DNA from: Neckera pumila
Lineage: Eukaryota > Streptophyta > Bryopsida > Hypnales > Neckeraceae
Length of the DNA stretch: 64,000 bases
Assembly (NCBI GenBank): GCA_963969595.1
Contig: OZ018412.1
Location: forward strand, 9,426,501-9,490,500
Direction: 5' to 3'
Made by a program: the position numbers and the translations under genes. The notes beneath the pieces were generated by a model that worked only from the letters and a program-made list of their open reading frames with translations, did not search any database and had not been told where the DNA came from. Below, one piece after another: positions 12,752-24,445 of this stretch. Positions within the stretch are counted from its first letter, which is position 1; every line of letters starts with the position of its first letter.

Positions 12752-13165
12752 TTAAGAATGTACAATACGATTTCTTCCTTCTATAATTTGTAAAATTATG
12801 AGATCTACGTTCTTGAAATTCTCTAATTAAATGACTTACTTTCTTATGATTAGAATTTCAATTTCAATTAGATACTGCTATGGAGATTGAAATGCAGCTC
12901 TATACTTACATTTTTCAATATACTAATTTTAATATGTGAATTGTGAGTGTGAGTTATGTTTCCCATTTCATAATCTATCAGGCTTATTTGCATTTAGTCA
13001 ATTCTTAATTCATATTCATTGTTGCATTGTGAGAAGCTTTCTAATTTTTAAAACGATCATCAAAATGTATTTAGAATCATTATTTTGCCACTGGAATGAA
13101 GAATACGGTGGAGGGTATTGCTAATAGGGTGATTGTTTTTTGTTCAATGTTAAGTTTTAGGTATT

Positions 13166-13523
13166 TTTTTTTTTTTAAACACATGGACAAATTCCATTGA
13201 TAAAAAATGGAACCGTACAAGAGAACCAGAGGACAAGTCCTAGCAAACAATTTTTAAATTTTCAAAGAGCAAACTAACCCCCAAAGACCGGACAAACCTA
13301 ATCCATCCCAAATATAAACCGCGCCAATTACTCAAACGCTTCCGTTTTAGAAGGGATCAAATTCCAGCGGATTTCCGATCTTGTCTGTAATCAAGTGTTG
13401 TCAAACCGTCAAAGGAAGGTGTTGACCTTGTCAAGGTAGAGTTTGTAGAGCTTTGTGGCCTTCAACCAAACCCCTTTCGCATGATCAATGAAGGCTCCCA
13501 AAGAGCCTGTTTGAGCTTACAAT
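13166..13523 (-). mobile_element. 5'-truncated poly(A) retroposon (LINE/SINE-like)
   Basis: Read on the minus strand, the insertion ends in TTTGTCCATGTGTTT followed by about 14 A. It is flanked by 14-bp direct repeats, AAGTTTTAGGTATT (13152-13165) and AAGTTCTAGGTATT (13524-13537), typical of target-primed reverse transcription. Copy 1 of the duplication lacks it at about 2830. The minus-strand 5' part has a short readable stretch (KATKLYKLYLDKVNTF) that may be the end of a LINE-encoded frame. The class is inferred from structure only. Confidence 0.75.
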
Positions 13524-14236
13524 AAGTTCTAGGTATTGTGTGTTCATACATAAGGAGGCCTACAATTTACATTTGAGATGTGCTTGATGAATTGCGATTC
13601 TAGTTTTTAAGTTGAAAAAATGTCACAAACATGAGTAGTACCAATTACATACCTTGAAAATGTCCATTGTATCATAAAATCAAGACAAATATCCTAAACC
13701 AATATAATACTTCAAAGAACCAAAATATACCTCTTTCAAAATTTGAGTGCTTCTAACACTCCCTTGCTTCTTTATACTCATGTGTGAAGCAATAAAGGTT
13801 TATATTTGCATAAATAAGAATTCTATACCCTAAGCTCTAATTGATATTTTTAGACATTTATTTTGAATTAGAAGTAGGAATGATCTCAATCATTCCTTTT
13901 AAAGTTTAACAATGAAAAAAGGTTTATGACCCTATTATTTAAAAAGATGTTGGATGAATTCATATGGATTGTTTGTGGAATGTCATATAACATTATAAAT
14001 AATGTCTAAACAAATGTGTCCAAAAAAAAGGATGGAACAATTCTAGGAACGAGTGCAGGAAAATGATGCATGGAACAATGCAAAGGAACGACTGCAGGGA
14101 AAAGTTAAAATTGATTCCACGGAAGTGTATATTTAGGTTAGGGACCCATTTGATGTACTATTGGATATTACGATTTAAAAATTCATAACAAATTCCGTAG
14201 GAGTTTGAAGAATATGAGTCAAAGAGGATTAAGACA

Positions 14237-15010
14237 AACTACCCCATTCCAAATTAAATGGGAGCAAGCCCATTGTGGGCTAAATTATGTTAGTGGTGTC
14301 CATTTTAGAACTTGAATGTATAGTCTAGTACAGGAACCTTACAAATTTTTCAATTAGTTTTCACTAGAAAGCTCATCAACTTTAGGAAGCTCTAGCATGC
14401 TCAAAAATGATCCAATTTTGAAACCGCAAATTGCGTTGGATTTGCAATGAAGTGCACTTCAACTTCATAGCAAGTGAAAAATGAACAATTTAAAATCATA
14501 CAACCATTTGGATGACTTGCATACACTATGTACCATTTCATAGAGAACCATTAGAAGATAGTCAAAGATTTTTTGCAATGGGTGAAGAACAAGCAAGAAA
14601 TCATACAAGAAATTCAAGTGGTATGAGATCAAGTATCTCTAAAGCAATTGTGAGGCTAACTTCTAATATGGACCATTAAATACTAGTTGGAATTTTCACA
14701 AATGATGGCAACACTAGATGGTAGATAGTGTATAGAAAACATCAGAAAATTTATATGATTTTCAATTACAGATGTGTATTTGCAATGGTGATAAAGTAGT
14801 ATGATTTTCAATTACATATGTGTATTTCCAACACAATATATGATTTTCAATTCCATTCATTTTTTAGCATACACCGGCCTCCCAAAGTTCACCAAATCTC
14901 AACAAGATGCAAAAATTTGTAAGGTTCTTGTACCCTATCTGTACACCACTAACGTAATTTAACCCACAGTGGGCTTGCTTCCGTTTGGTCTGGTCTAGAA
15001 TGGGGTAGTT
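14237..15010. mobile_element. Element with terminal inverted repeats over 100 bp
   Basis: The ends begin AACTACCCCATTC on each strand. They continue imperfectly paired through GGAGCAAGCCCATTGTGGG, TTAGTGGTGT and AACCTTACAAATTTTT, giving arms of about 115 bp around a 540-bp AT-rich centre. No coding sequence and no clear target duplication. Arm length suggests a Mutator-like or fold-back non-autonomous element; the class is uncertain. Confidence 0.7.
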
Positions 15011-15207
15011 GACCATTAACGAGCCTTCTTGTTGTCTTTTCAAGAAAAACTTGATTGAAAAATGTCTCGAGTTGTTCTGCTGCTTTCTTAAGAAGTGCCT
15101 GGATTTTGTGGCAGAGTCTTACTTGAGCTCAGAATTGAAGGAGCTCATCTATTGATTCTATTACATAGATATAGAAGGTCATGTTGCCTTGAAGGTAGAT
15201 CGCTTAA

Positions 15208-15431
15208 CCTTTAAACGCCGAAGTGGACGTTTTGCGGCCAATGAAAGACAAGAGAATCTCCCTATATAGGATAGAAGTGCAACTATTCATCCTCCAAATT
15301 TTGTGCGGAAAGAGAAGATCATGAATAGTGGTTTTGACCTCCAGTGAACAATTTTGGATATTTCAAAGAAGATTATGTCATCCGATGCCAAAAGGGCTGA
15401 TTTCCACAGTCACCAGCCTGGTGTTCAAGGG
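15208..15431. mobile_element. Short TTAA-flanked element, second end type
   Basis: TTAA flanks both ends. The left end is CCTTTAAACGCCGAAG and the right end, reversed, is CCCTTGAACACCAGGC; 10 of the first 12 positions pair. Similar in plan to the piggyBac-like family but with different end sequence. Non-coding. Confidence 0.45.
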
Positions 15432-16176
15432 TTAATTAGTGTCACTCCCAATGCAAAGCTAACATTATTCTATACACGCAATAAGGTGCAGAAAAGAGAT
15501 GCTGTCTGTTTCTATGACATATTATGTCATTGACAATACTCACTATCCCAATTTTTTTGATGACATACTTGAGAAATTCAACTCAGTGACTCATGTACAA
15601 AACTCAATTGAAGATGAGTTTGTCGTATACAAAGATCGAATGACGATTCTTGACCAAATTTTTGTAATTCTAGAATGTTGAGCTTGTTTACATTCTGTCC
15701 ATTTCAGGGACCCCTGCTTCAAACGGTTGTTCGGTGCTCGAAGGGTCCGTTAAATCACGGTGGCACTCAACAATCTCATGCCCGCATTGAAACGCAGATC
15801 AAAATCTGACTAGTTCAAGGAACTGTTGAATCTTTTCCCATAATTTGTGGAACATTTGCAATGCTAGCAATTTGAAATTACAATGCTTAGACTGAAATGG
15901 GAGCTAGTCGGCCCAAAAGTCGGCTAGAAACGATTTGACCTACGTTGAGTCTAACCTCCATCACCTCCTATACATGGAATAGTACTCGAGTTTTCGCAAT
16001 AGTATTTAGCCCTTGTAAGCAACACAGTCGTTGCTAACAACTGAAGCTGTCGAGAAGCCAGACACACAAAGTCAATCGAAAGTTATCTCCGGTACATGCG
16101 AAGAAACCACTGACCTAATAATTACAGACTTACACAATCCATGTTACATCTCCCTGAGAAGAAAGGCCATCTGTTA
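15432..16176. other. Intergenic region, ARP8 3' side
   Basis: No gene or bounded element is recognised. It likely includes the 3' untranslated region of the minus-strand ARP8 gene. The open frame at 15499-15681 has no recognisable domain. Confidence 0.4.
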
Positions 16177-19100
16177 TTATGTAGCTGAGGGTCCAGTGTG
16201 TTCTGGCTTCCAAGTACCCAATTCGGCCTCCAGCACGTCTTCGTTATAGATGTCATGCCGATGGACACAACTAAGTCCAAGATGCTTGAACTGCTTTCGG
16301 GTCACAACCCATGCAGGATGGAATGTACTTACCTGCAATTTACATTCAATACCGATTATTAGTTTACACAAGTTTGCAGACCCACATATAAAAATACATA
16401 CATATATGTACATACATGGCTTCCAACAAATTCAGGGGGAGTTGGTCAACTCAGAGAAAGAGAGAGCAAAGTCCTTACACTGCTGAGCAACTTAGCACCA
16501 AACCAAGCAGAATAAGGTCCCTGTTTTGGGGGCAAAACTTCGATGCCATCTGACATGTCGGTCGGCAGCATTCTCTTTAACTCTTTCTCCAACCTCCCTG
16601 CAACAGTAACGAACAATCTTTAGAAGAGGAAAAAGCAATAAGACCATCACAGTCGAGGCACTGGGTCTCAACAAACATGCACAATTCTTAATCAGGTTCA
16701 ATCCTCCTACACGGCAAATAGCACAAGAACCGGAAGTACCTTACCGATGATCACAATATATGATAGCTAGAGAATCAAATCCTTTAACCGTTACCTGATA
16801 AGCCAGGCAGGCATGCGGAACCCCCTGTTAAGACAATACTTTTGTACCAGTTCTCATCTGCAGCATTTTCTACAGTAAGGCGTGAACAGTGATCGATACA
16901 AAGTGACACAGCCTGATGCAACGCCATTGTGCGCCTACCCATCCACAACCACCAGGATCAATATTTAGACCTTCGAAACATGTGAAATCAAAAAAAGATA
17001 ACCCTGTTACAGTGATAGATATACACTGCGAGCGAGTGAGACATAATAACCATCTGAGTTCAGGTAATTGAAATCGCTTAAGTTTGCACTAGACACTACA
17101 TTTTATAAGCTGTGAATTACAAGGGAAATACAATGTTTGCAAAACTTCCACAACACAAAACCTGTAGGTTACTATAACATCCAACAAAAACTGATTAATG
17201 ACATTCTACACGGTTGACAGGTCTGATGAAGAGAAGGAGATTGTACGTACAGGTTACCGAGGCGTGGCTGAAACAAAATTTCAGGCGCCCGGAAGCGCTC
17301 AGACCGAAGAGTAAATGTGCCCTCTGTCCCCACTTCGCAAGATGCTTCACAATTTTCATTGTAATGTTCCGCTACAAAGTCTTGTGCTACATAACATAAT
17401 TTCTGCCAAGCGCCATATCACTATAAGTTTAGTGATGGTAGAACGAGTGAAAGGAACATAAATCACACAAACTCAAGTAAACCATTACCCTCAGCTTAGA
17501 GTGATTATCTCTACCAGAAATCTAAGTATTAAGTAATCTTAAAGACAATTTGCAGGTCTATGCGAGAGTGGAACTACACTTTACGAGGGTGACCAAGTAG
17601 ACACTGAATTCAATTTGGATCAAGTCAAGTGTTTATCAAAACATGTTAGGATCGTCACTGTGCATAGCAGTGGTGAAGTAAAATGAAATAATTCAAGCTG
17701 ACCTCTTTCAAGGTGCGAGCAGTGTACATGGACGCAAACCGAAAGCCCCTTTGATGCATGAGTTCACTGAGATGAACAGTTAACGTCATAGCACCTTGTC
17801 CCATGATTTCCAACCCTAAGGATCTCATTACAACACCGTGCAGCACTGCATCGATTGAGGTTTGCACAAGTTAGTACCAACAGCTTTAACTCACACTAGC
17901 TTTATTTAATATATCAACTCATGCACATCTTCACCCCTACATACTCGCCTCTTTTAATCATTCATGGACAGTTTCTGATCAACCGATATATTGATTTCAC
18001 ACAGATTGAGATCTGTTACTCATAATACTTCCCAAATGAGTTTCTCACAGTACTTGACCCAGTTGACCCACTAAAATAGTGCATCTGGGTGAGATGAGGT
18101 ATGATAGGCCCTGAAGGACTGAGAAATAATGGTTTAGGGGTGACCAATTGATTGACCACATTGAGAAAACTGTAGTTCAGATGAGACCAAATTTTACGAC
18201 ACCAGAAATCATTTTAGAACATTGCAGTGATGTTTAAAAACAGAAATATAAACGAATGAAAGCTCCAATATAACTAAACTTGAGACTAAACTCATTTGCG
18301 ATTCAGATGACGCTTTGAGAGTCAAGAGTGCTAAAACACCATGAAACCCAACTTGGGCCCTTGGTCCTTTAGGGTTCACAAGTCATTCTGATAACCATCG
18401 TAACGAGTGAACTACTAAGTGAGCTTTCCGAAACTGCTTACCAGGTGCAACAGTTGTACAGTGAAAGCCTATGTTGACGACAATCCCTGAAGTTCGATTT
18501 GCAGCAAAGAGAGCTAATACAGCCTGCAGCAACGAAGCTTTTCTCAGCACACTCTGCCTTTGCAAACCATCAATCATTTGGTGGACATAAACCACAAGCT
18601 GACATTCCTCGCCCACGTTAATGATTTGTGAATGACGCATACTTTAAGACCTCAATCCGACGTCCACAAAATTTGATTTTCCACTGCCGTAGTCTAAAAT
18701 CTTGACCCCTCTTAGTAGTTTCCCAGTGGCATGGTGGTCACTTTCGTGAGGCAGTTAACCTCTTAACCCCCGCCTGAGCGACCACATATGGCCACTCCAA
18801 AATTTCAGCTCGGTTGTGTGTGGGCAGTAAAATTCCATTTACCGTTCTAAAAACTTTTACGGCAGTATTGAAGGTTGGCCATTGGAAGTTTTTATTTTTA
18901 ACTAAAAAAGTTAATATTTGATTTTTGAGAGGTCCTCAAAGGCATATATGTGCCACTACAATAGTGGAAGCATAAAGCTTGCCAATTTTACTTCATTTTC
19001 TGGCTTTGAGCAAAGCTTGCTAATTTCACTTCATTTGAGATCTGGAAAAAAAGCACTTATCCATTTTCTTGAAAATTTAAACATGCAAGTGTTGATTTGG

Positions 19101-22100
19101 AGTTACTTGCAATTTCTACTTATTAAAAAAAATTGCATTTCAACAACTGCAAGGTGGACTGTGTAATGAGTTTGATAGCTCTTCATTTGAACTTCAGGTT
19201 TTTGGAAGTATGTTTTAGTGTGCTAACACAATTTCTAATTCCTCATGTCATCTCCAATCCCAAAAAACTCTTAGATGCAAATTTCTCAAACATTGTGGGG
19301 AAGGGCAGCTTACTAAAAATAGGATATGTGCATTTCTCTTGTTATAATCTCACAACTCCTATGCCCAATTTCGCTCTCAAAATTGGTAGGCACACTAATA
19401 AGCAAGCTCTTTAAACATCTATATGGTTAGATTTTGAAAAACCTTCATTGGGGATAACTATAAGCCCACGCTATTTTTTTACAAGAAAAACACACTTGGA
19501 AAGGCTTAGGCACTTAGAGGTTAAAGGCCCAAGGATTCATTGTTTTCAAAATGACCAATTCAGTTAATAAATCTTATTGTGAACATATACTTTGAACGAA
19601 CCAAATATTGTCACCAGAATCAGAGAAGCACGTTGCATGCGTTGGTCAAAAAAAAAGAAATTGGGACATAAGGAAGTTTTTCATTTTACCTATTTAAAAC
19701 TGCTGAAAACAATTATGAGGCTCAATTTAATCCTGTTGGTCATTTGGTCATTTAGGCGCAGCAAACAATTCTACCCAAGCCCCATCTGTCAGTAAATTTT
19801 ACCTGATCAATAGCACATATTGCAGGGACACCCATTTCGAAAAGTACTTTAAATATTGTCTCACGCAACTGCCGCCTTGCATGTTTCTCAACCTCCGAGT
19901 CTGATGCAAATACCAAAGGAAAATTCAGTACCTCTGGACCCCTTCCAGCTGGGGTAGATAAAGCTAAAGAGTCATCAGTAATGAGACTAAACAATACGCT
20001 CCAAAAAATATCACAGTAATTGCAAATCTCCGTAACACAGCAGATTGCTACATTTGACATGATTATATATATATATATATATATATCGCAGGGTTGTTGA
20101 GGATTTAATGCATGACTGGAAATTGATGAAGAAGAAAATAAATCACCGTACCATCTGAATGCACCGTAGCTGTAGAGAGGACGATAGGCTGGGCTGAAGG
20201 CTTTACACGCATCCTGAGTACCCAAACCCAAAGTTTTAAGTGCCATCACAAGAAATGCCAAATTACTGAACTTGCTTTAACCCTAAGTGCCTATTTAAGG
20301 GTATGTTTGCACTTGGTGTTAAAGAGTGTTGTTACTAGGTCTTAGGAACAGATTTAGACCTATTTCTGGATTGGATGCAAACATACCTTTAGATTTTCCA
20401 AGTGTGTTTTTTCTAAAAAAAATATAGCATGGGCTTATAGTTATCCCCAATGAAGGGGTTTTCCAAAATCTAACCATATAGATGTTAAAGAGCTTGCTTA
20501 TTAGTGTGCCTACCAATTTTGAGTGTGAAATTGGGCATAGGAGTTGTGAGATTATAACAAGAGAAATGCACGTATCCTATTTTTAGTAAGCTGTCCTTCC
20601 CCACAATGCTTCCACAATGCTTGAGAAATTTGCATATAAGAGTTTTGGGGATTGGAGGTGACATGAACAACTAGAAATTGTTTTAGCACACTAAAATGCA
20701 CTTCCAAAAATCTTCAAGTTCAAATGAAGAGATATCAAACTCATTACACAATCCACCTTGCAATTGTTGAAATGCAATCTTTTTTATAAGTAGAAAATTG
20801 CAATTAACTCCAAATCAACACTTGCATGTTTAAATTTTCAACAGCAAAAAATCAAGAAAACACTTTACTCTTTCCAATTGGACCATTTTCAAAGCAAATG
20901 GATAAGTGCATTTTTTAAGATTTCAAATCAAGTGAAATTGGTAAGCTTTGCTCAAAGCTGGGAAATGAAATAAAATTCGCAAGCTTTACTCTTCCACTAA
21001 TGGCACATATATGCCTTTGAGGACCTCTCAAAAATCAAATATATACTTTTTTGTGTGAAAAATAAAAACTTCCAATGGTTAACCTTCAATACTGTCCGTA
21101 AAAGTTTTTAGAACACTAAAAGGAATTTAGCTGCCCATACACAAACGAGCTGAAATTTTGGAGTGGCCATATATGGTCGCTCAGGCAGTTACGTATTTGT
21201 AAATAAATATATTTGTAAATTTGTAAATAAAAGCAGCAGGAGGCAAAACTAAAGGAATGGAGCGAGAATAGGAGAACATACCGGGCATAAATCATGTTGT
21301 AGAGATCCTTTAAACGCGGGTACAGAGGTGACTCTATATTTCCAAACTCCTGTTTCAGCAATGTACGCATCAAAATCAGAGGCTTGACATGGAGATAACT
21401 CAAAACCAGGAAGTAGGTCGCTAAGAAATTTTGCAATTCTTCATATGGTAAACATAGCCAAAGAGAAAGCGAGGAAAAAACTAAATTAAAATTAAATTAA
21501 ATCAACAATTCTGTCGACAGTTCTACAGAGACCATTTCGACATACCAAGAACGTTGCCAATGTGTCTTGGGGTGCTACTCCATCGCTCCAGCCGTACTTG
21601 GCATATCCAGCGCCAGCTTCGCCACACCACACCACGTTTTAGAGGTGAGCCCCAAGAGTGCTAAACCATCAACTCTGAATTGTTTGTTATTGTCAAGTTA
21701 AACCAAAGTAGCAATCCGTACGCAGTAGTGTCCTCTGTAACGCACACTCTTTAGAAGACATTTCTTTAAGTGACTCAAAGATAAATCTCAAGATGACAGG
21801 CCTCTAACCATCAAGTATTATGGCGGGGGGAACCATAGCACGCTGATTGTAGATTGACCGGAATGGAAGCACAGCATCAGGGCTAGGGCTGAGGAGCGCT
21901 GTTCGTGGTAATCGACTTCGAAGTCTTGTAGGATCATCTGAAAATGACCTGAAGAACCACGTTAGACTTAGTACCACACAGACCTGCATTTCACATTCTA
22001 GCATGTCTCTCTCATCTTCCTATCCTCGGGGGAGCGGGGGCAAATCCTATCCATTACAGGAAATCTTTACAGCCTTGGTTACTGAATCCCATTTGGCTCT

Positions 22101-22913
22101 CATGCAGTTGCCCATCCCCATTTCTAAAAGTCATACCCTTATCAAAATTCAGACAAGATATTTGCATCTGTCATCATGCAAGACCAAAATTCTCTCTTAG
22201 AGATGAGCAACAGCGAATACAAAGAATTAAAAACCTTGGCAACCAAATGAACCCGGAAATTCTTTAATCATACCCTAAACCCTAAACGAAACTTCTCCAA
22301 GATTGTGCAATAGTGAATACAGGCAACTAAGAATCTTGGGAGTCAAAAGCTGCAAACTCATTCGCGATAGACATGGAAACAAAAGAAAAAATCTGTCTAC
22401 AATCTTTCTAGAACCTGATAAAATCCTCAAGACTGATAGTTGCAAAATTTCTCATCTGCAGTTGAGGAATGAACAGAGAGCTATTAACAAATTTCTACGA
22501 TGATCTCGGGTGGTAAAAAAAGGATTGTAGTGCATTGGCACAAAAGCAAACAATTGTAGTTCCGCAAAATTGTAAGAGGTCAACTAAGCAACTTACTTCT
22601 GGCAGAAACCGGCTCGCAGAAAATTCTCAGCAAAGCGAACGGACGGCCACAGAGGTCCATTGTCAGCGACCAGCCTGGCCTCCCACAAATGGCCATCATC
22701 CGCAATGGCATGCCATGTCTTACAAACGGCACTCACAGTCGCGAGGTCCACCGAGTCCAAGCAAGAAAAAATGTAAAACAGCATCTCCCCCGGCAGCCTC
22801 ATCACCTCCGCCCCCTCTTCCTCCGGCATGTCTCCGTCATGGGAACTCCCCCCTGTTTCCTTCCCCCGCACACTCGACCATGCGCGTCGCAATAACGAGG
22901 CCATCCCTGACAT
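16177..22913 (-). CDS. ARP8: Actin-related protein 8 (F-box plus actin-like domain)
   Basis: Twelve exons on the minus strand: 22913-22597, 21948-21809, 21616-21546, 21349-21282, 20213-20152, 19900-19803, 18523-18442, 17845-17703, 17402-17251, 16934-16795, 16597-16479 and 16332-16177. Every intron is GT-AG and the 1548-nt sum is in frame (515 residues). Residues 38-80 are an F-box (RLPGEMLFYIFSCLDSVDLA). From about residue 140 an actin-like fold follows: GAGYAKYGW at the phosphate-1 region, EFGNIESPLYPRL, TSGIVVNIGF (phosphate 2), TARTLKEKLCYVA and IVLTGGSACLPGL (adenosine site). F-box plus actin fold is diagnostic of plant ARP8, a nuclear/nucleolar protein thought to act with SCF ubiquitin ligases. 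The C-terminal tail after VTRKQF is about 35 residues longer than I recall for Arabidopsis. Introns hold transposon copies. Confidence 0.95.
18104..18372. mobile_element. Possible TTAA-family element in ARP8 intron
   Basis: The right end GGTCCTTTAGGG followed by TTCA is clear at 18363-18376. The proposed left end (GGCCCTGAAGGACTGAG at about 18105) is only a weak match. It lies between ARP8 exons 8 and 7. It may instead be a solitary end. Confidence 0.3.
18759..19520 (+). mobile_element. TTAA-flanked element, family II, plus orientation, in ARP8 intron
   Basis: TTAA (18755-18758) precedes CCTCTTAACCCCCGCCTGAG. The right end GGCTTAGGCACTTAGAGG is followed by TTAA (19521-19524). Reverse-complemented, the right end reads CCTCTAAGTGCCTAAGCC, so the ends pair imperfectly. 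A conserved interior includes CATTTCTCTTGTTATAATCT. The second copy is at 20281-21188 in reverse orientation. Non-coding; the open frame at 19133-19414 and its partner at 20485-20670 are copies of the same element sequence, not genes. Confidence 0.7.
20064..20087. repeat. (TA)n microsatellite in ARP8 intron
   Basis: About twelve TA dinucleotides between ARP8 exons 6 and 5. Confidence 0.9.
20281..21188 (-). mobile_element. TTAA-flanked element, family II, minus orientation, in ARP8 intron
   Basis: Reverse-complement relative of 18759-19520. It begins after TTAA (20277-20280) with CCCTAAGTGCC and ends GGTCGCTCAGGCAG before TTAC, a decayed TTAA. It is interrupted near its left end by a 91-bp MITE. 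It lies between ARP8 exons 5 and 4. Confidence 0.7.
20298..20388. mobile_element. Tourist/PIF-like MITE (91 bp, TTA TSD) nested in family II element
   Basis: The ends are AGGGTATGTTTGCA and TGCAAACATACCT, flanked by TTA on both sides. The same position in the sister element (about 19500) has no insertion, confirming the boundaries. The 3-bp TTA target and GGGTATGTTTG-type ends fit the PIF/Harbinger (Tourist) class. Confidence 0.75.
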
Positions 22914-22917
22914 AGTT

Positions 22918-23615
22918 ACGTTTCAAAAACAAAAAGAAACAATTAGGGGCACGCCCAAATGCCAATTTCGCCATGTAAAGCTTGAAATGCACATAACATA
23001 CTCTAGAAAACCCTGTGCCACCGACACACAGGAAGAGTATGGAGACTTATAAATCGCCGCATCAACAACTAAATTACCGAAAAGTAAAATAAGAGCTTCA
23101 AACCTGAAAATCAGAGCACCGACTTCCGGTCCCGTGGAGTTTCACTTCCAGAAGGATTCAGTGTAGCGAAGAAATCACGGCAGGTCGTGAAATCGCCATC
23201 TCTCTGTTACAATTGCGTTACAATAACAAAAAGAAACAATTAGGCGCACGCACAAATGCCAATTTCGCCAAGAAAATCTTGAACAACGGTGAAGGTCCAC
23301 ACAACACACTCAAGAAAACCCTATACACGCAAAGAGTATGGAGAATTATTCATCGGCCTTATCAACAACTAGATTACCAGAAACTAGAAGACGAGCTTCA
23401 AACCTGGAAAAAATCAGATCACCGACTTCCGGTTCCCAAGGAGTTTCACGTCCAGAAGATATCACTGTTACGAAGAAATCACGGCAAGTCGTGAAATTCC
23501 CATTTCTCTCTGTCACAATTGCGTTTCAGTTGCGTTTCAGGTGCGTTGCAATTACTAAACGAAACAATCAGGCACAGACCGCACAGGTGCCAATCTCGCC
23601 ATACAATGGAGGGAG
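22918..23615. repeat. Tandem duplication (2.2 copies) upstream of ARP8
   Basis: A unit of about 300 bp occurs at 22918-23212 and 23213-23520, with a partial third at about 23545-23610. Shared landmarks are AAACAATTAGG, ATGCCAATTTCGCCA, AGAGTATGGAGA, CACCGACTTCCGGT and GAAGAAATCACGGCA. It begins directly upstream of the ARP8 start codon (minus strand), so it covers the 5' leader or promoter. The open frames within it are artefacts of the repeat. Confidence 0.8.
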
Positions 23616-24445
23616 AGAGGCAAAACCCTAGACCGGATCGCCAACAATAACGCTTGCGCTTGTCCTCATGCGCACACACAAAACTGGTACGAAAAGCCTC
23701 ATGAAAACCTAATTCCAGTGATAGACACAGGCATCGCTGGTTGGCTAAACATCTCCAGATTTCGATCAATTCTTGGGTTTAGCTACAGGTGAGTTTATAT
23801 GGAATTTAACGGGGAAAATGCGATTATTCAAACCAATTTCAATTGGAAATTGATAGCAGTTGTGTCGTAGCTACCAGAGTAGCAAAAGTGTTGCAGAATT
23901 CGCCAGAATTGGCAGCGTCAACCAAAGTCTTGGATCCAACTAACGGAAATCGAGACATGGGAAAAATTGGGGACAATGCTTGAGCTTGAGATAACCCTAC
24001 AACGAAAACACAAAGGTACAGCTAGTTCAGAGGATTTATGAACCAGGAGTACAGAACTGACTGAGACTGGGAAGCGGACGAGCTTCGAAGTCCCGCAGAA
24101 AACAGGCTTTCCCGAAGTGCGAGACAGAGTTGGGGTTGGGCAGAGCTGCCCTGCATGAAATGTTCGGGCAGCTGCCCTGCATGAAATGTTCGGGCAGCTG
24201 CCCTGGCCAGCCACGTGCCCTCAGGCTCAATTGTCTGTAAGTTTCGTTTAACAACCCCCCTTGTATCAAGGGGAAGATACTTGGTGATACTTGCTCCGGG
24301 CAGTTTTTTAATTTTTAATTTAATTTTTTTTTGGAGAAGAAGCCAGCTATTTCTTCGATAATCATGTGATACTTGGGTGATACTTGGTGATATTGATATC
24401 AAAACCTAGAGAAATTTTGGCTGTTGGTTTAAAAATACAATATTA
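23616..24445. other. Region upstream of ARP8, with a 26-bp minisatellite
   Basis: It contains AAACCCTA at about 23623, a telo-box-like motif on the side feeding ARP8 or a divergent transcript. At 24146-24205 there are 2.5 copies of a 26-bp unit beginning CTGCCCTGCATGAAATG. The open frames on the minus strand there are driven by the repeat and show no domain. Confidence 0.5.

Larger units (their letters stand above)
10068..14100. repeat. Segmental duplication, copy 2
   Basis: Counterpart of about 199-3590. It lacks the telomeric tract and the U2 segment, and has gained a 926-bp TTAA element (11826-12751) and a poly(A) retroposon (13166-13523). A gene-like piece is better preserved here. The frame at 10635-10788 (start MQELKLAWEHTHKADLARAR) and a later piece near 11065-11170 (ARCDEVKRLLAEELHLEEEE), preceded by an AG acceptor-like site, look like exons of a charged, coiled-coil-type protein of unknown family. 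I cannot assemble an intact gene, so this is probably a gene fragment. Confidence 0.8.

Noticed and set aside
19133..20670. Matching frames at 19133-19414 and 20485-20670 as a conserved peptide
   Set aside because: Both are parts of the family II element copies in opposite orientation; similarity is DNA-level.
22535..22915. Plus-strand open frames overlapping ARP8 exon 1
   Set aside because: Antisense shadow of the GC-rich F-box exon; no domain.
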